NCBI RefSeq assembly: GCF_900109045.1
Contig: NZ_FNYL01000002.1
Location: 744,001 to 808,000 of the forward strand
From: Dyadobacter sp. SG02
Lineage (GTDB): Bacteria > Bacteroidota > Bacteroidia > Cytophagales > Spirosomataceae
Direction of reading: 5' to 3'
DNA: 64,000 nt
Position numbers and translations under genes: made by a program. Each line of letters starts with the position of its first letter. Position 1 is the stretch's first letter. The notes beneath the pieces are model-generated. The model did not search any database, was not told the origin of the DNA, and saw nothing but the letters and a program-made list of their open reading frames with translations. Below are positions 34,605 to 42,503 of the stretch, in pieces.

Positions 34605-34835
34605 TTATCTAAGATCTTCGATCGAAGCGCCGAAATTAATGTGCAGGACATTCCCATTGGGCGTCAGCAATGCCGGTACCGACTTCACGCCAGCCTTTTC
34701 GGCATCAGCGACTTTACCTTTCTCGTCGCCAAGGTGCACTACTTCTATCTGGTCCGCAGGAATGAGGTTCAATATGTCTTGTTCTGCGCTGAGGCAAACC
34801 GGGCAACCTGCATGAAAGAAAATGGCCTTTTTCAT
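34605..34835 (-). CDS. Small thioredoxin-fold protein with CPVC motif
   Basis: A 76-residue thioredoxin-like protein starting MKKAIFFHAG, with the redox motif C11-P-V-C14 directly after the first strand and the cis-proline segment SVPALLTPNG. The start at 34835 removes an upstream extension that looks unstructured. It lacks a signal peptide, so it is cytosolic. It is much shorter than a full thioredoxin (about 105), close to glutaredoxin-like mini-thioredoxins. It follows a DoxX-like gene on the same strand, 128 nt away. The partner is unknown. Confidence 0.78.
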   Translation of the reverse strand: MKKAIFFHAGCPVCLSAEQDILNLIPADQIEVVHLGDEKGKVADAEKAGVKSVPALLTPNGNVLHINFGASIEDLR

Positions 34836-34963
34836 TGTTTTCGAATTAAAATAGTTCAGTGCGAAATCGCAGTACGAAGGTAAATCGCTGGTGGACTGTT
34901 GCTCTGGTGCAGTTTTTACAAAAACAGCTAGGCCAGATGAGTTGGGCGTGAAATCCATTTTAC

Positions 34964-35374
34964 TTAATGCGCCAGGGCGTGTTTGTGATCGAATGCGCTG
35001 CCTGAGTACTTTTCAAGCCTGCGGAACATAGTGTAAGTGACTGATACCATGATAAATGCAATGATCGCGTCGGTGGTTGCTGCAAAGCCTATTACCGCCA
35101 GTTTCGATACGAATGCGAAAATGATATCGAAGAAGATTCCTGCAAACACCCATTCTTTTAACCTGTGCAATTTGTTGGGTGTCAGCAGTACCGCTACGCC
35201 CGAAAGCTTGAAAACGCCGAGCAGGTAAATGAAATGCGCGGGGTAACCCAGTTGTACCGTAATATCCCACACGACGGGGTTTTTAGTAAGTTCAAAAAAG
35301 CCGCTTGCGCCGAACCAAAGGGATGTGAGTGCTGTGCCTATCCAGTAGATTGTGGTTGTTGTTTTCTGTGTCAT
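34964..35374 (-). CDS. DoxX-like membrane protein
   Basis: A 136-residue protein with four membrane helices (starting at about 8, 43, 72 and 97). It begins MTQKTTTTIYWIGTALTSLWF, with GYPAHFIYLLGVFKLSGV typical of the DoxX-like family. The ATG at 35374 is chosen over a start 20 codons upstream, because the extra part is polar and helix 1 then starts normally. Members are linked to redox or sulfur chemistry in some species, but the function here is not fixed. A redox role would fit the thioredoxin-like neighbour. Confidence 0.82.
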   Translation of the reverse strand: MTQKTTTTIYWIGTALTSLWFGASGFFELTKNPVVWDITVQLGYPAHFIYLLGVFKLSGVAVLLTPNKLHRLKEWVFAGIFFDIIFAFVSKLAVIGFAATTDAIIAFIMVSVTYTMFRRLEKYSGSAFDHKHALAH

Positions 35375-35523
35375 GACCTTGATTGTTTTTGAGTGATTGA
35401 TGACACAAAACTGGCCTGAAACCGTGGATTGCACATTTGCATTCGTGGCGAATTGGACACATCCGCAGCCGGAATGGACGCGGCGACCGGTGACATTGCC
35501 GAAGCACGAGTGACTTTTGGAAT

Positions 35524-35542
35524 GGTTTTTAGGCTAAAAACC
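35524..35542. promoter_or_regulatory. 19-bp palindrome GGTTTTTAG-G-CTAAAAACC
   Basis: Two perfect 9-bp arms around one central base, placed between the divergent DoxX-like and GH43 genes, 52 bp before the GH43 start. It may be an operator. No TAnnTTTG element is nearby. Confidence 0.4.
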
Positions 35543-35593
35543 TAAACTAATCGCTGCAACCGCCCTGAAAACCGGTTTCAGCCAAGGCAGACC

Positions 35594-36490
35594 ATGATAA
35601 AAGAAGGCAATCCGATTATCCAAAGCCCCTACACCGCCGACCCAACGGCGCTCGTGCATAACCAAACGGTTTACCTCTACACCGGCCACGACGATCCGCC
35701 CGAGGGCATCGACGATTATCATATGCACGACTGGCTATGCTTTTCTTCGAACGATCTCGTGCATTGGATTGAACATAACTCCCCGTTGAAAGCCACGGAC
35801 TTCGCGTGGGCGAGCGGCGATGCCTATGCTTCGAAAGTGGTTGAATATCAAGGTGAATTCTACTGGTTCGTATCCGTAACCCACGCGGGCGGGCCGTACA
35901 AGGCGATCGGTGTGGCAGTTTCCGACAGCCCGACCGGGCCTTTCAAAGACGCCATAGGCTCGGCATTAGTTACCCATGATATGTTACCGGTTACCAAAAG
36001 TGAGAAGGCCAACCTCGATCCGACCGTCCTGATCGATGACGACGGCAAGGCGTATCTGTTCTGGGGCAATGGCCGCTGTTACTTTGCCGAATTGAATGAG
36101 AATCTCCTGGAACTCGCGGGTCCAATCAGCGTCATAGAGCTTCCTGAATTTACCGAAGGCGCGCATATTCATAAGCGGGGGAGCACCTATTACCTGGCTT
36201 ACGGCTACGGTTATCCCGAAAAAGTGGCGTATGCGACTAGCCGTACCATTACCGGACCTTGGGAATTCAAGGGTATTTTGAATGAAACAGCCGGAAACTG
36301 TGCGACAAACCGGCCTGCGATCATTGAATTCAAGGGTTCTGATTATTTTTTCTATCACAATGGTGCATTGCCGAAAGGCGGCAGTCACCGCAGGTCGGTG
36401 TGTGTCGATCGGTTGTATTACAATGGCGACGGCACAATGCGCAGGGTGGTGATGACGACCGAGGGCATCAACAATGCGATAGACTTTTGA
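35594..36490 (+). CDS. GH43-family glycoside hydrolase without signal peptide
   Basis: A 298-residue single-domain beta-propeller hydrolase. The base is D16 in YTADPTALV, the modulating Asp is D142 in NLDPTVLID, and the acid is E188 in FTEGAHIHKRG. No signal sequence precedes NPIIQSPYTADPTA, so the enzyme should be cytosolic and act on imported short oligosaccharides. This differs from the three exported GH43 proteins in the window. Arabinofuranosidase or beta-xylosidase activity is likely from the family. It is a single gene, followed by a cluster of REP-like hairpins. Confidence 0.9.
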   Translation: MIKEGNPIIQSPYTADPTALVHNQTVYLYTGHDDPPEGIDDYHMHDWLCFSSNDLVHWIEHNSPLKATDFAWASGDAYASKVVEYQGEFYWFVSVTHAGGPYKAIGVAVSDSPTGPFKDAIGSALVTHDMLPVTKSEKANLDPTVLIDDDGKAYLFWGNGRCYFAELNENLLELAGPISVIELPEFTEGAHIHKRGSTYYLAYGYGYPEKVAYATSRTITGPWEFKGILNETAGNCATNRPAIIEFKGSDYFFYHNGALPKGGSHRRSVCVDRLYYNGDGTMRRVVMTTEGINNAIDF

Positions 36491-36499
36491 ATTGTTGTC

Positions 36500-36629
36500 A
36501 CATGCCTCACGGCATTTCGGGTATGTCCTGCCTTTTACGCTTGTTACCCCACCGCGCAAGTGCCGTTAGGCACGCAATATTTGTAGCACAACGCATGCAC
36601 CCATGTATTTTCGAATGCCGTAGGCATGT
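36500..36629. repeat. REP-like cluster of three RTGCC-N3/4-GGCAY hairpins
   Basis: ATGCC-TCAC-GGCAT (36502-36515), GTGCC-GTTA-GGCAC (36560-36573) and ATGCC-GTA-GGCAT (36615-36627) share the same design. The first and third also match each other as an outer inverted repeat (ACATGCCT...CGGCATT against AATGCCGTAGGCATGT). It is intergenic, between GH43 and the sulfatase. Confidence 0.8.
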
Positions 36630-36712
36630 AACAGCAGATAGCACAAACAAGTGAGTATTATCAGTCGCAATTTTATTTTTCAATATAGTATATAGGATAT
36701 ATGGAATAAATA

Positions 36713-36720
36713 TATTTTTG
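36713..36720 (+). promoter_or_regulatory. -7 element TATTTTTG of the sulfatase gene
   Basis: A consensus TAnnTTTG 37 bp before the sulfatase ATG, inside a strongly AT-rich tract. The -33 element is not clear. Confidence 0.5.
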
Positions 36721-36757
36721 CGCTCAGGCATCTCTTGTTACACCATTTCCCCAAATC

Positions 36758-38413
36758 ATGAAGACCTCCGCATTCTTAGCCCTGGCACTGATGACCTTCT
36801 CCGGCGTCGTGGCTCAAAAGAAATCCGCGCCCAAAGGCCCCGACTCGCGCCCCAACATTATCCTGATCATGGTCGACGACCTGGGCTACTCCGACATCGG
36901 CGCGTATGGTTCCGAAATCAAAACCCCCAATATCGACCAGCTTGCCGGCGAGGGCATCCGCTTCCGCGAGTTTTATAACAACTCCATTTGCGCTCCCACC
37001 CGTGCGTCGCTCATTACGGGCCAGTACCCGCATAAGGCAGGCGTGGGGTATTTCAATGTGAACCTGGGCTTGCCCGCTTACCAGGGATACCTCAACAAGG
37101 AGTCGCTCACATTTGGCGAGGTATTGCGCAATGCAGGTTACAGCACATTGCTGAGCGGCAAGTGGCACGTCGGTAACGATAGCATCGCATGGCCTAACCA
37201 GCGCGGTTTTGATCGTTTTTATGGTTTTATCAATGGCGCGAGCAACTATTATGACATCGGTAAATACGGCAAAGGCCAGGCGGTGGAGCTGGTTGAAAAC
37301 AACAAACGCATCAACCTCCCGCCCGACAAATACCTGACCGACGAGATCACCGACCATGCTCTCGGCTTCCTCGACGAGCAAAGCAAAACCGCCAAACCTT
37401 TCTTCCTGTACCTGGCTTTCAATGCGCCGCACTGGCCGCTGCAAGCCCCGGAATCGGATATTGCAAAATACAAAGGCCGGTACAGTATCGGCTGGGATTC
37501 GCTACGCAGCGAGCGGATCGAACGTCAGAAAGCGTTGGGTATCGCAGATCCGAAGCAGGCGATCGCCGTGCGCGACAAGGATGTAACACCCTGGGATAAT
37601 GTACCTTATGATGAAAAGTTGCTTTGGGAAAAGAAAATGGAAATCTATGCGGCGATGGTCGACCGGGTAGACCAGAACATCGGCAAGCTCCGCGAGAAGC
37701 TGAAAGCGTTGAAGAAGGACGATAATACCCTGATTGTATTCATTTCAGACAATGGCGCGCAGGGCGGCTATGCGGGCGCATCGCCCCGCAGGCCCCAGCG
37801 CAATACCGGTCCGGCTGGAACGGCAGGTTCGTATGTGTACCAGGATCAGCCGTGGGCGTATGTTTCGAACACGCCGCATTTGGCTTATAAGAACAATATG
37901 CATGAAGGCGGTATCAGCGCGCCGTTCATCGCATGGTTTCCGAAGCAGATCAAGGGCGGACAGATCGTGAAAGGTACAGGCCACCTGATCGACCTCGCTC
38001 CGACGTTCTACGACCTGGCCAAGGCGACCTATCCGGCGACTGAAAAGGGCATAAATATCAATCCGCTTCCGGGAAAAAGCCTTGTCCCCGTGCTTACAGG
38101 CAAGTCGGGCGAAGTAGACCGCAGCGGCGAACCGATTTTCTGGGAACGCGCCGGTAACCGGGCAGTACGGAAGGGTAAATGGAAGATCGTTTCGACCTAC
38201 CCGGCCTACAAATGGGAGCTCTACGACCTGGAAACCGACCGTGGCGAAACGACCGATGTAGCGTCTGCGAACCCGAATGTGGTGGATCAGCTAGCTGCCG
38301 ATTATTTCCGTTGGGCCGAGAAAACAGGGGTGGTGGATTATGAGAAAATCAAGCCTGCGAACCCGATTGGTGCGCAGGCTGAGCGGCCGAACCGCAGACC
38401 GCCTACTTTTTGA
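36758..38413 (+). CDS. Arylsulfatase (sulfatase family S1), exported
   Basis: A 551-residue periplasmic sulfatase. The signal peptide is 1-20 (ending SGVVAQ). Metal ligands lie in MVDDLGYSD. The formylglycine site is C78-A-P-T-R82 in SICAPTRASL, matching CxPxR of the Cys-type enzymes that need a maturase. Also seen are the GKWHVGN motif and FLYLAFNAPHWPLQ. No maturase gene lies in the window. The substrate is a sulfated glycan or aryl sulfate. A pectin link is not certain. Confidence 0.93.
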   Translation: MKTSAFLALALMTFSGVVAQKKSAPKGPDSRPNIILIMVDDLGYSDIGAYGSEIKTPNIDQLAGEGIRFREFYNNSICAPTRASLITGQYPHKAGVGYFNVNLGLPAYQGYLNKESLTFGEVLRNAGYSTLLSGKWHVGNDSIAWPNQRGFDRFYGFINGASNYYDIGKYGKGQAVELVENNKRINLPPDKYLTDEITDHALGFLDEQSKTAKPFFLYLAFNAPHWPLQAPESDIAKYKGRYSIGWDSLRSERIERQKALGIADPKQAIAVRDKDVTPWDNVPYDEKLLWEKKMEIYAAMVDRVDQNIGKLREKLKALKKDDNTLIVFISDNGAQGGYAGASPRRPQRNTGPAGTAGSYVYQDQPWAYVSNTPHLAYKNNMHEGGISAPFIAWFPKQIKGGQIVKGTGHLIDLAPTFYDLAKATYPATEKGININPLPGKSLVPVLTGKSGEVDRSGEPIFWERAGNRAVRKGKWKIVSTYPAYKWELYDLETDRGETTDVASANPNVVDQLAADYFRWAEKTGVVDYEKIKPANPIGAQAERPNRRPPTF

Positions 38414-38419
38414 GACGTT

Positions 38420-38543
38420 GGCATGAAGCTCTGCTTCGTGCACGCTAATAGTTGGCCTCCGGCCGGTCTTAACAGCAACTTTGTTTGCGGTACGGACCGG
38501 CCGGAGGCCTGCGCATATTTAGTCACGAAGGTGGACCTTCGTG
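38420..38543. repeat. Three successive long palindromes between convergent genes
   Basis: GCATGAAGC/GCTTCGTGC (38421-38441, one mismatch). GGCCTCCGGCCGGTC (38454-38468) with its perfect 15-bp complement GACCGGCCGGAGGCC (38495-38509). CACGAAGGT/ACCTTCGTG (38524-38543, perfect). The last lies inside the 3' end of the AraC gene. Probably a BIME-like repeat element that may also stop transcription. Confidence 0.8.
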
Positions 38544-39338
38544 CCATTTGGGCGCGTATCCGAAATGCTTCTTGAATGCGTACCCGAAATGCGAAAGGTT
38601 CTCGAATCCGGCTTCGAGGTAAACTTCCGATGGCCGCCGTTTCTTTTCCCGGATGAGGTAATGCGCCAGGTCGAGCCGCTTTTCGGTCAGCCATTTCTGC
38701 GGTGTGGTTTGGAAGGTCTTTTTAAAATCGCGTTTGAACGTGGTAAGACTACGGCCGGTGAGGTAGCCGAATTTGCTCATGGGCAGGTTATACATATAAT
38801 GCTGTTCCATGAAATCGACGAGATTGATCTTGCCCGGTTCCCCGAAATCGGCCAGCAAATGGTCGATATCCGGTGCGAGCATTCTCAGAATGGTAATGGC
38901 TTCCTCGATTTTAATGGCCGCCAGGGCTTCCGGCAGCGGCTCACGCAGATCGAAATACGGGACGAGCGACGCCAGGCAGCTTTGCAGCAACGGATGCTTG
39001 TCAAATGTCCTGAAACCCGGTTTCGGTACCGGTTTTACTTCCACTTTATTTTTGGCATAATAGGCTTCCAACCGCTGCGAAGTCAAATGCATTACCACCG
39101 ATTGATGGGGCAAACCGTCCTTGGGATAATTGATAACAGTAACCAACTCGTGCCTCGGAAAGAAAAGCGTATCTCCCGCGCCGAAGCGGTGTGTTTGTCC
39201 GCCCTGAATGATTTTGGTCTCTCCCGAAATAAGCCAGACCAGCAAATGCTCTTCAAAAAGCACATCGCTTTTGTGAAAATGCTCGGTAAAGCCGGAGATT
39301 TTCAGGTCGGGATGGATGTAATGCGCCTCGTGTGCCAC
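38523..39338 (-). CDS. AraC-family transcriptional regulator
   Basis: A 271-residue regulator. An N-terminal cupin-like effector domain (about 15-150: HFHKSDVLFEEHLLVWLISGETKII) is followed by two HTH motifs of AraC type (about 170-265: MSKFGYLTGRSLTTFKRDFKKTF and PSEVYLEAGFENLSHFGYAFKKHFG). It lies 6 nt after the SDR gene on the same strand, so it is the second gene of an operon. The tandem repeats at 40433-40468 upstream of that operon have AraC-site geometry. Its 3' end runs into a palindromic repeat. Confidence 0.92.
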   Translation of the reverse strand: MAHEAHYIHPDLKISGFTEHFHKSDVLFEEHLLVWLISGETKIIQGGQTHRFGAGDTLFFPRHELVTVINYPKDGLPHQSVVMHLTSQRLEAYYAKNKVEVKPVPKPGFRTFDKHPLLQSCLASLVPYFDLREPLPEALAAIKIEEAITILRMLAPDIDHLLADFGEPGKINLVDFMEQHYMYNLPMSKFGYLTGRSLTTFKRDFKKTFQTTPQKWLTEKRLDLAHYLIREKKRRPSEVYLEAGFENLSHFGYAFKKHFGYAPKWHEGPPS

Positions 39339-39344
39339 TGAATG

Positions 39345-40376
39345 TCAGTTTGTTTCGAAATTAATACCGGTCATTTGCTCGCTCAATATCCAAAGCCGAC
39401 GGGCATTTTCAGGGTCGATGGAATAGGGTTTCACACCCCGCAACGTCAGCGGTTCGTCGTACCGGTGCTCGATGTCGCCGTTATCGATCTCCGCCACTTC
39501 CGCATTTTCACAATATAATCCGCCGATGCCTTCCAGCTGCGGGCTCGTCGCACACCACACGGTGGTTGCGGCACCCTGGGGGATGGTTTTCAGCATCCGC
39601 GCGACTTCCGGGTAAATGTTGCCGTCGGCATCGTGTGTGCCCATTTGCTGGAAAAGCGCCATCGGCGCTACCCGGCCGAGATCGGTACCATTCACAGACC
39701 CCGGATGCAACGAAAATGCATGGACACCCAATGCTTTTCCACGACGATCGAGCTCCACAGCAAAAAGATTATTGGCCGTTTTCGACTGCCCGTAGCCTGC
39801 CAGCGTTTCGTACTCCCTGTTTTCAAAATTAGGATCTTCAAAATCAAACGGCGCAATATGGTGACCGAATGACGAAACGCTGATCACTCTCGCATTGCCC
39901 GCCTGCTTTAATGCTGGCCAAAGCCTTGCCGTCAGTTGAAAATGCCCCAAATGATTGGTCGACAGCTGCGATTCATACCCGCGTGCGTCGCGGGTGAGCG
40001 GTACCCACATAATGCCTGCATTGTTGACCAATATATCCAGCGAACGGCCGCTTTGCAAAAATTTCCGGGCAAAACTGTCGATCGAAGCCGGATCCATCAG
40101 GTCAAGGGATTCGAGGGTCGTGTTCGGGATGCCTGCGATGTTGCGTGCGGCTTTGGCGAGGTCGCGGGCGGGTACAATGACCTGCGCGCCCGCTTCCGCG
40201 AAGGTCTTCACGGCTTCGAGGCCGATACCTGCATAGCCGCCTGTGACGATAATGGTTTTGCCGCCAAGGTCAATGCCGCGGATCACATCGTCCGATGTCG
40301 AAAACGCATCGAAGCCGGAGCCGATGGGTTGTTGGTAATGGTTTGATTGAACGGCTGCTGTTGCTGAATGTTCCAT
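39345..40376 (-). CDS. SDR-family oxidoreductase (retinol-dehydrogenase-like)
   Basis: A 343-residue SDR. The start at 40376 (MEHSATAAVQSNHYQQ) is preferred over a longer open frame that overlaps the divergent promoter region. Cofactor motif TGGYAGIGLEAV, then LDILVNNAGIMWVP, S in VISVSSFGHHIAP and catalytic YGQSK. The long form with a C-terminal extension (WILSEQMTGI) is typical of the retinol-dehydrogenase/WW-oxidoreductase-like SDRs common in bacteria. It is probably regulated by the AraC protein encoded just downstream. Confidence 0.9.
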   Translation of the reverse strand: MEHSATAAVQSNHYQQPIGSGFDAFSTSDDVIRGIDLGGKTIIVTGGYAGIGLEAVKTFAEAGAQVIVPARDLAKAARNIAGIPNTTLESLDLMDPASIDSFARKFLQSGRSLDILVNNAGIMWVPLTRDARGYESQLSTNHLGHFQLTARLWPALKQAGNARVISVSSFGHHIAPFDFEDPNFENREYETLAGYGQSKTANNLFAVELDRRGKALGVHAFSLHPGSVNGTDLGRVAPMALFQQMGTHDADGNIYPEVARMLKTIPQGAATTVWCATSPQLEGIGGLYCENAEVAEIDNGDIEHRYDEPLTLRGVKPYSIDPENARRLWILSEQMTGINFETN

Positions 40377-40432
40377 AAAAATCTGGTTGTTTTGTGATGG
40401 AGCAAAATTAGCCTGTCGCATTCCGGAGGGTT

Positions 40433-40468
40433 TTGTTTTAAGGGCCGATTTTATTTGTTTTAAAGACC
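40433..40468. promoter_or_regulatory. Tandem 14-bp repeats, candidate AraC-regulator site
   Basis: TTGTTTTAAGGGCC (40433-40446) and TTGTTTTAAAGACC (40455-40468) differ at two bases and start 22 bp apart, two helical turns. They lie 57-92 bp before the SDR-AraC operon and also before the divergent GH43 gene. The spacing suits an AraC-type activator. Confidence 0.5.
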
Positions 40469-40546
40469 ATTCCAAAACAAAATAGCCGGAACATCCAGTA
40501 AATGCCCGCCCATTCACCTTTACTAATCTCAAAGAACCTGTTAGTA

Positions 40547-41554
40547 ATGATCCTGACCCTTTTTAAAAGTGCTTTGCGCGCATGCGCGGTAACCTTGTGC
40601 GTGACAGGCGCGACGCTCGGGCAAAATGCCGCTCCGGTGGTGAAAACCGACGTGCCGCTGGATTCCATCCGCCTCAGCGACCCGTTCATTATGGCCGATA
40701 AGCCTACCCAAACCTATTACATGACCGGCACGGGCGGTAAACTCTGGAAGAGCAAGGACCTGAAAAAGTGGACAGGGCCGTTTACCGTGGCACAAACCGA
40801 TCCGAAATCGTGGATGGGGCCGGCGCCGATGATCTGGGCGGCGGAGTTGCATGCGCACAAGGGCAAATACTATTACTTCGCGACTTTTACCAATAAGGCC
40901 GTAAAACTCGGCGAAGGCCTCGAACGCCGTGCGTGCCATATACTCGTGAGCGATCGCGCGGAAGGGCCTTATGTGCCTATGAAGGATTCCACTTATTTGC
41001 CGGCTGATAAACTCACGCTCGACGCCACGCTCTGGACCGATACCGATGGTAAACCCTACATGCTTTTTTGCCACGAATGGCTTCAAAATGACAATGGTAC
41101 CATTGAAAAGATCGCCTTGAAGCCGGATTTTAGCGGTACGACCGGTTCTCCGAAACTGCTGTTTCGCGCCAGCGACTCACCTTGGAGCCGCGAGAAAAAC
41201 AAGGACGGTTCCGACCGCCCTAACAAGGTTACCGACGGTCCGTGGGTCTTCCGTACGCAAACCGGGAAGCTGGGTATGCTCTGGACAAGCTGGATTTATG
41301 ACGTTTATACGCAGGGAGTTGCCTATTCTCAAAGCGGCACGCTCGATGGCCCCTGGGTTCAGGAAAAGGAACCGATTACCCCGCCCAACTTCGGTCACGG
41401 GATGCTGTTCCGAACATTCGACGGCAAATTGCTGATGTCCATTCACAGCCACCGGAGCGTAAACGGCCGGACAATGCGCTATCCGAAGCTGTTTGAGATC
41501 GACGATTCGGGCGATAAGCTGGTGGTAGGAAAGCAGTTGAAAAACGAACAATAA
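40547..41554 (+). CDS. GH43-like glycoside hydrolase, exported
   Basis: A 335-residue beta-propeller protein. The start at 40547 (MILTLFKSALRACAVT) gives a clean signal peptide ending GATLGQ; a start 15 codons earlier is possible. The base is D45 in IRLSDPFIM and the middle Asp lies in LTLDATLWTD. At the place of the acid Glu the sequence reads KVTDGPWVFRT, where the EG of other GH43 enzymes is replaced by DG; some GH43 subfamilies show this. Activity is therefore less certain than for the other GH43 genes. It is divergent from the SDR-AraC operon. Confidence 0.82.
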   Translation: MILTLFKSALRACAVTLCVTGATLGQNAAPVVKTDVPLDSIRLSDPFIMADKPTQTYYMTGTGGKLWKSKDLKKWTGPFTVAQTDPKSWMGPAPMIWAAELHAHKGKYYYFATFTNKAVKLGEGLERRACHILVSDRAEGPYVPMKDSTYLPADKLTLDATLWTDTDGKPYMLFCHEWLQNDNGTIEKIALKPDFSGTTGSPKLLFRASDSPWSREKNKDGSDRPNKVTDGPWVFRTQTGKLGMLWTSWIYDVYTQGVAYSQSGTLDGPWVQEKEPITPPNFGHGMLFRTFDGKLLMSIHSHRSVNGRTMRYPKLFEIDDSGDKLVVGKQLKNEQ

Positions 41555-41596
41555 TTATTTGCTTCCGCCTGGTAATCGGATTTAAGGTCGGCTTTT

Positions 41597-42076
41597 GTGA
41601 GCGTTAAATTGGGTTTGAACCAAAACCCACTTCCTATGCTCGAAGCTGTTGTTGCCCTGGTTATCATTGCATTAATACTACTTTTTTTACGTGCCGGCAG
41701 GCAGAACACGATCGTTTACCGAAAACGCGTTGCGCCGCCCGATCGGATATGTTCGATCAACGACCACCCGTCTGCCTTCGGCCCACCAGCTTCCTCCGAC
41801 TACCATGCCGAGCGGGAAACCGGGGCCGGGTATACAATGCACGAAGCATTGGCTTTCGAAGGCGGAGAGTTCGGCGGAGGCGGTGCCGGTGATTCCTACG
41901 ATACCGGAGCAAGCGATCCTGCCGGCAGCGAAGTCAATAGTTTCGGGACTTGTGAAAGCGATATTGTCTCTAATAACAGCGATTTCAATAGTTGCGATTC
42001 CGGGACGAACGATTCAGGAAGCAGCGATTCGTACTCCGATTCTTCCAGTGATAATTCAAGTTTTTCCAATGATTAA
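41597..42076 (+). CDS. Membrane-anchored Ser/Asp/Asn-rich protein, hypothetical
   Basis: 159 residues from a GTG at 41597, or 146 from the ATG at 41636. One membrane helix (LEAVVALVIIALILLFL) near the N-terminus is followed by a basic stretch, then a Gly-rich segment (GGEFGGGGAG) and a tail of about 45 residues made almost only of Ser, Asp, Asn and Gly. The tail is acidic and surely disordered. No family was recognised. Directly downstream come a tandem repeat and a Lys-rich small protein of opposite charge. Confidence 0.65.
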   Translation: MSVKLGLNQNPLPMLEAVVALVIIALILLFLRAGRQNTIVYRKRVAPPDRICSINDHPSAFGPPASSDYHAERETGAGYTMHEALAFEGGEFGGGGAGDSYDTGASDPAGSEVNSFGTCESDIVSNNSDFNSCDSGTNDSGSSDSYSDSSSDNSSFSND

Positions 42077-42105
42077 ATAGGAATGCAGTAGTTCCCTTAA
42101 AGCCG

Positions 42106-42189
42106 CAATTCCACCGGGGCAGTTCCACTGGGGCAGTTCCACTGGGGCAGTTCCACTGGGGTAGTTCCACTGCGGCAGTTCCACTGGGG
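42106..42189. repeat. 14-bp tandem repeat, six units
   Basis: Unit CAGTTCCACTGGGG, copies at 42106, 42120, 42134, 42148, 42162 and 42176. Three copies are identical to the last one, the first differs at two positions and the fifth at two. Because 14 is not a multiple of three and the array lies between genes, it is not coding. Each unit also holds the dyad CCACTGG. Probably a variable-number repeat. Confidence 0.92.
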
Positions 42190-42229
42190 CACAGATATTG
42201 ACATACCATTTTTTCAAAAGAAAAAAGTT

Positions 42230-42409
42230 ATGTCAACAGCTAAAAAGAAAGGGACTGCGAAGCGCAACAAGCTTGGCGTGAAGAATTCGCTGGTCAATAA
42301 TATCAACGCCCGGAAAAAGAAGGGCACTTCGCGATCGAAGAGCAAAAAGACGGTCAGCAAAAAGTCGTATTCGGCGATGAAAAAGAACTGGGGCAAAGAG
42401 CGGCATTAG
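42230..42409 (+). CDS. Small Lys/Ser-rich basic protein
   Basis: ATG at 42230 to TAG at 42409, 59 residues, too short for routine calling. About one third of the residues are Lys or Arg (MSTAKKKGTAKRNKLG... ...KKTVSKKSYSAMKKNWGKE). The C-terminal SKKSYSAMKKNW resembles a motif of small basic proteins found in many bacteria, recognised by eye only. It could bind nucleic acid. It starts 40 nt after the 14-bp tandem repeat. Confidence 0.65.
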   Translation: MSTAKKKGTAKRNKLGVKNSLVNNINARKKKGTSRSKSKKTVSKKSYSAMKKNWGKERH

Positions 42410-42464
42410 CGCGTTCGAGCTCCCGGATTTCTTTGGACTAAATAAATAAGTAATTGGAAAAATA

Positions 42465-42489
42465 TTATTGTCTTAAATATAGACAATAA
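42465..42489. promoter_or_regulatory. Perfect dyad TTATTGTCT-N7-AGACAATAA
   Basis: Two 9-bp arms (42465-42473, 42481-42489) with a 7-bp spacer, directly upstream of the -7 element at 42504 and covering the place where -33 should be. This looks like a dimer-protein operator. Confidence 0.6.
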
Positions 42490-42503
42490 ACGAACATCTT
42501 TTT

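Noticed and set aside
42106..42189. CRISPR-like array
   Set aside because: The unit is 14 bp with no spacers; the period-7 and period-10 arrays elsewhere are likewise too short-unit to be CRISPR.
41985..42209. 74-residue minus-strand frame through the 14-bp repeat
   Set aside because: Its Cys/Pro/Trp pattern is only the translation of the tandem repeat; it also starts and ends inside other features.
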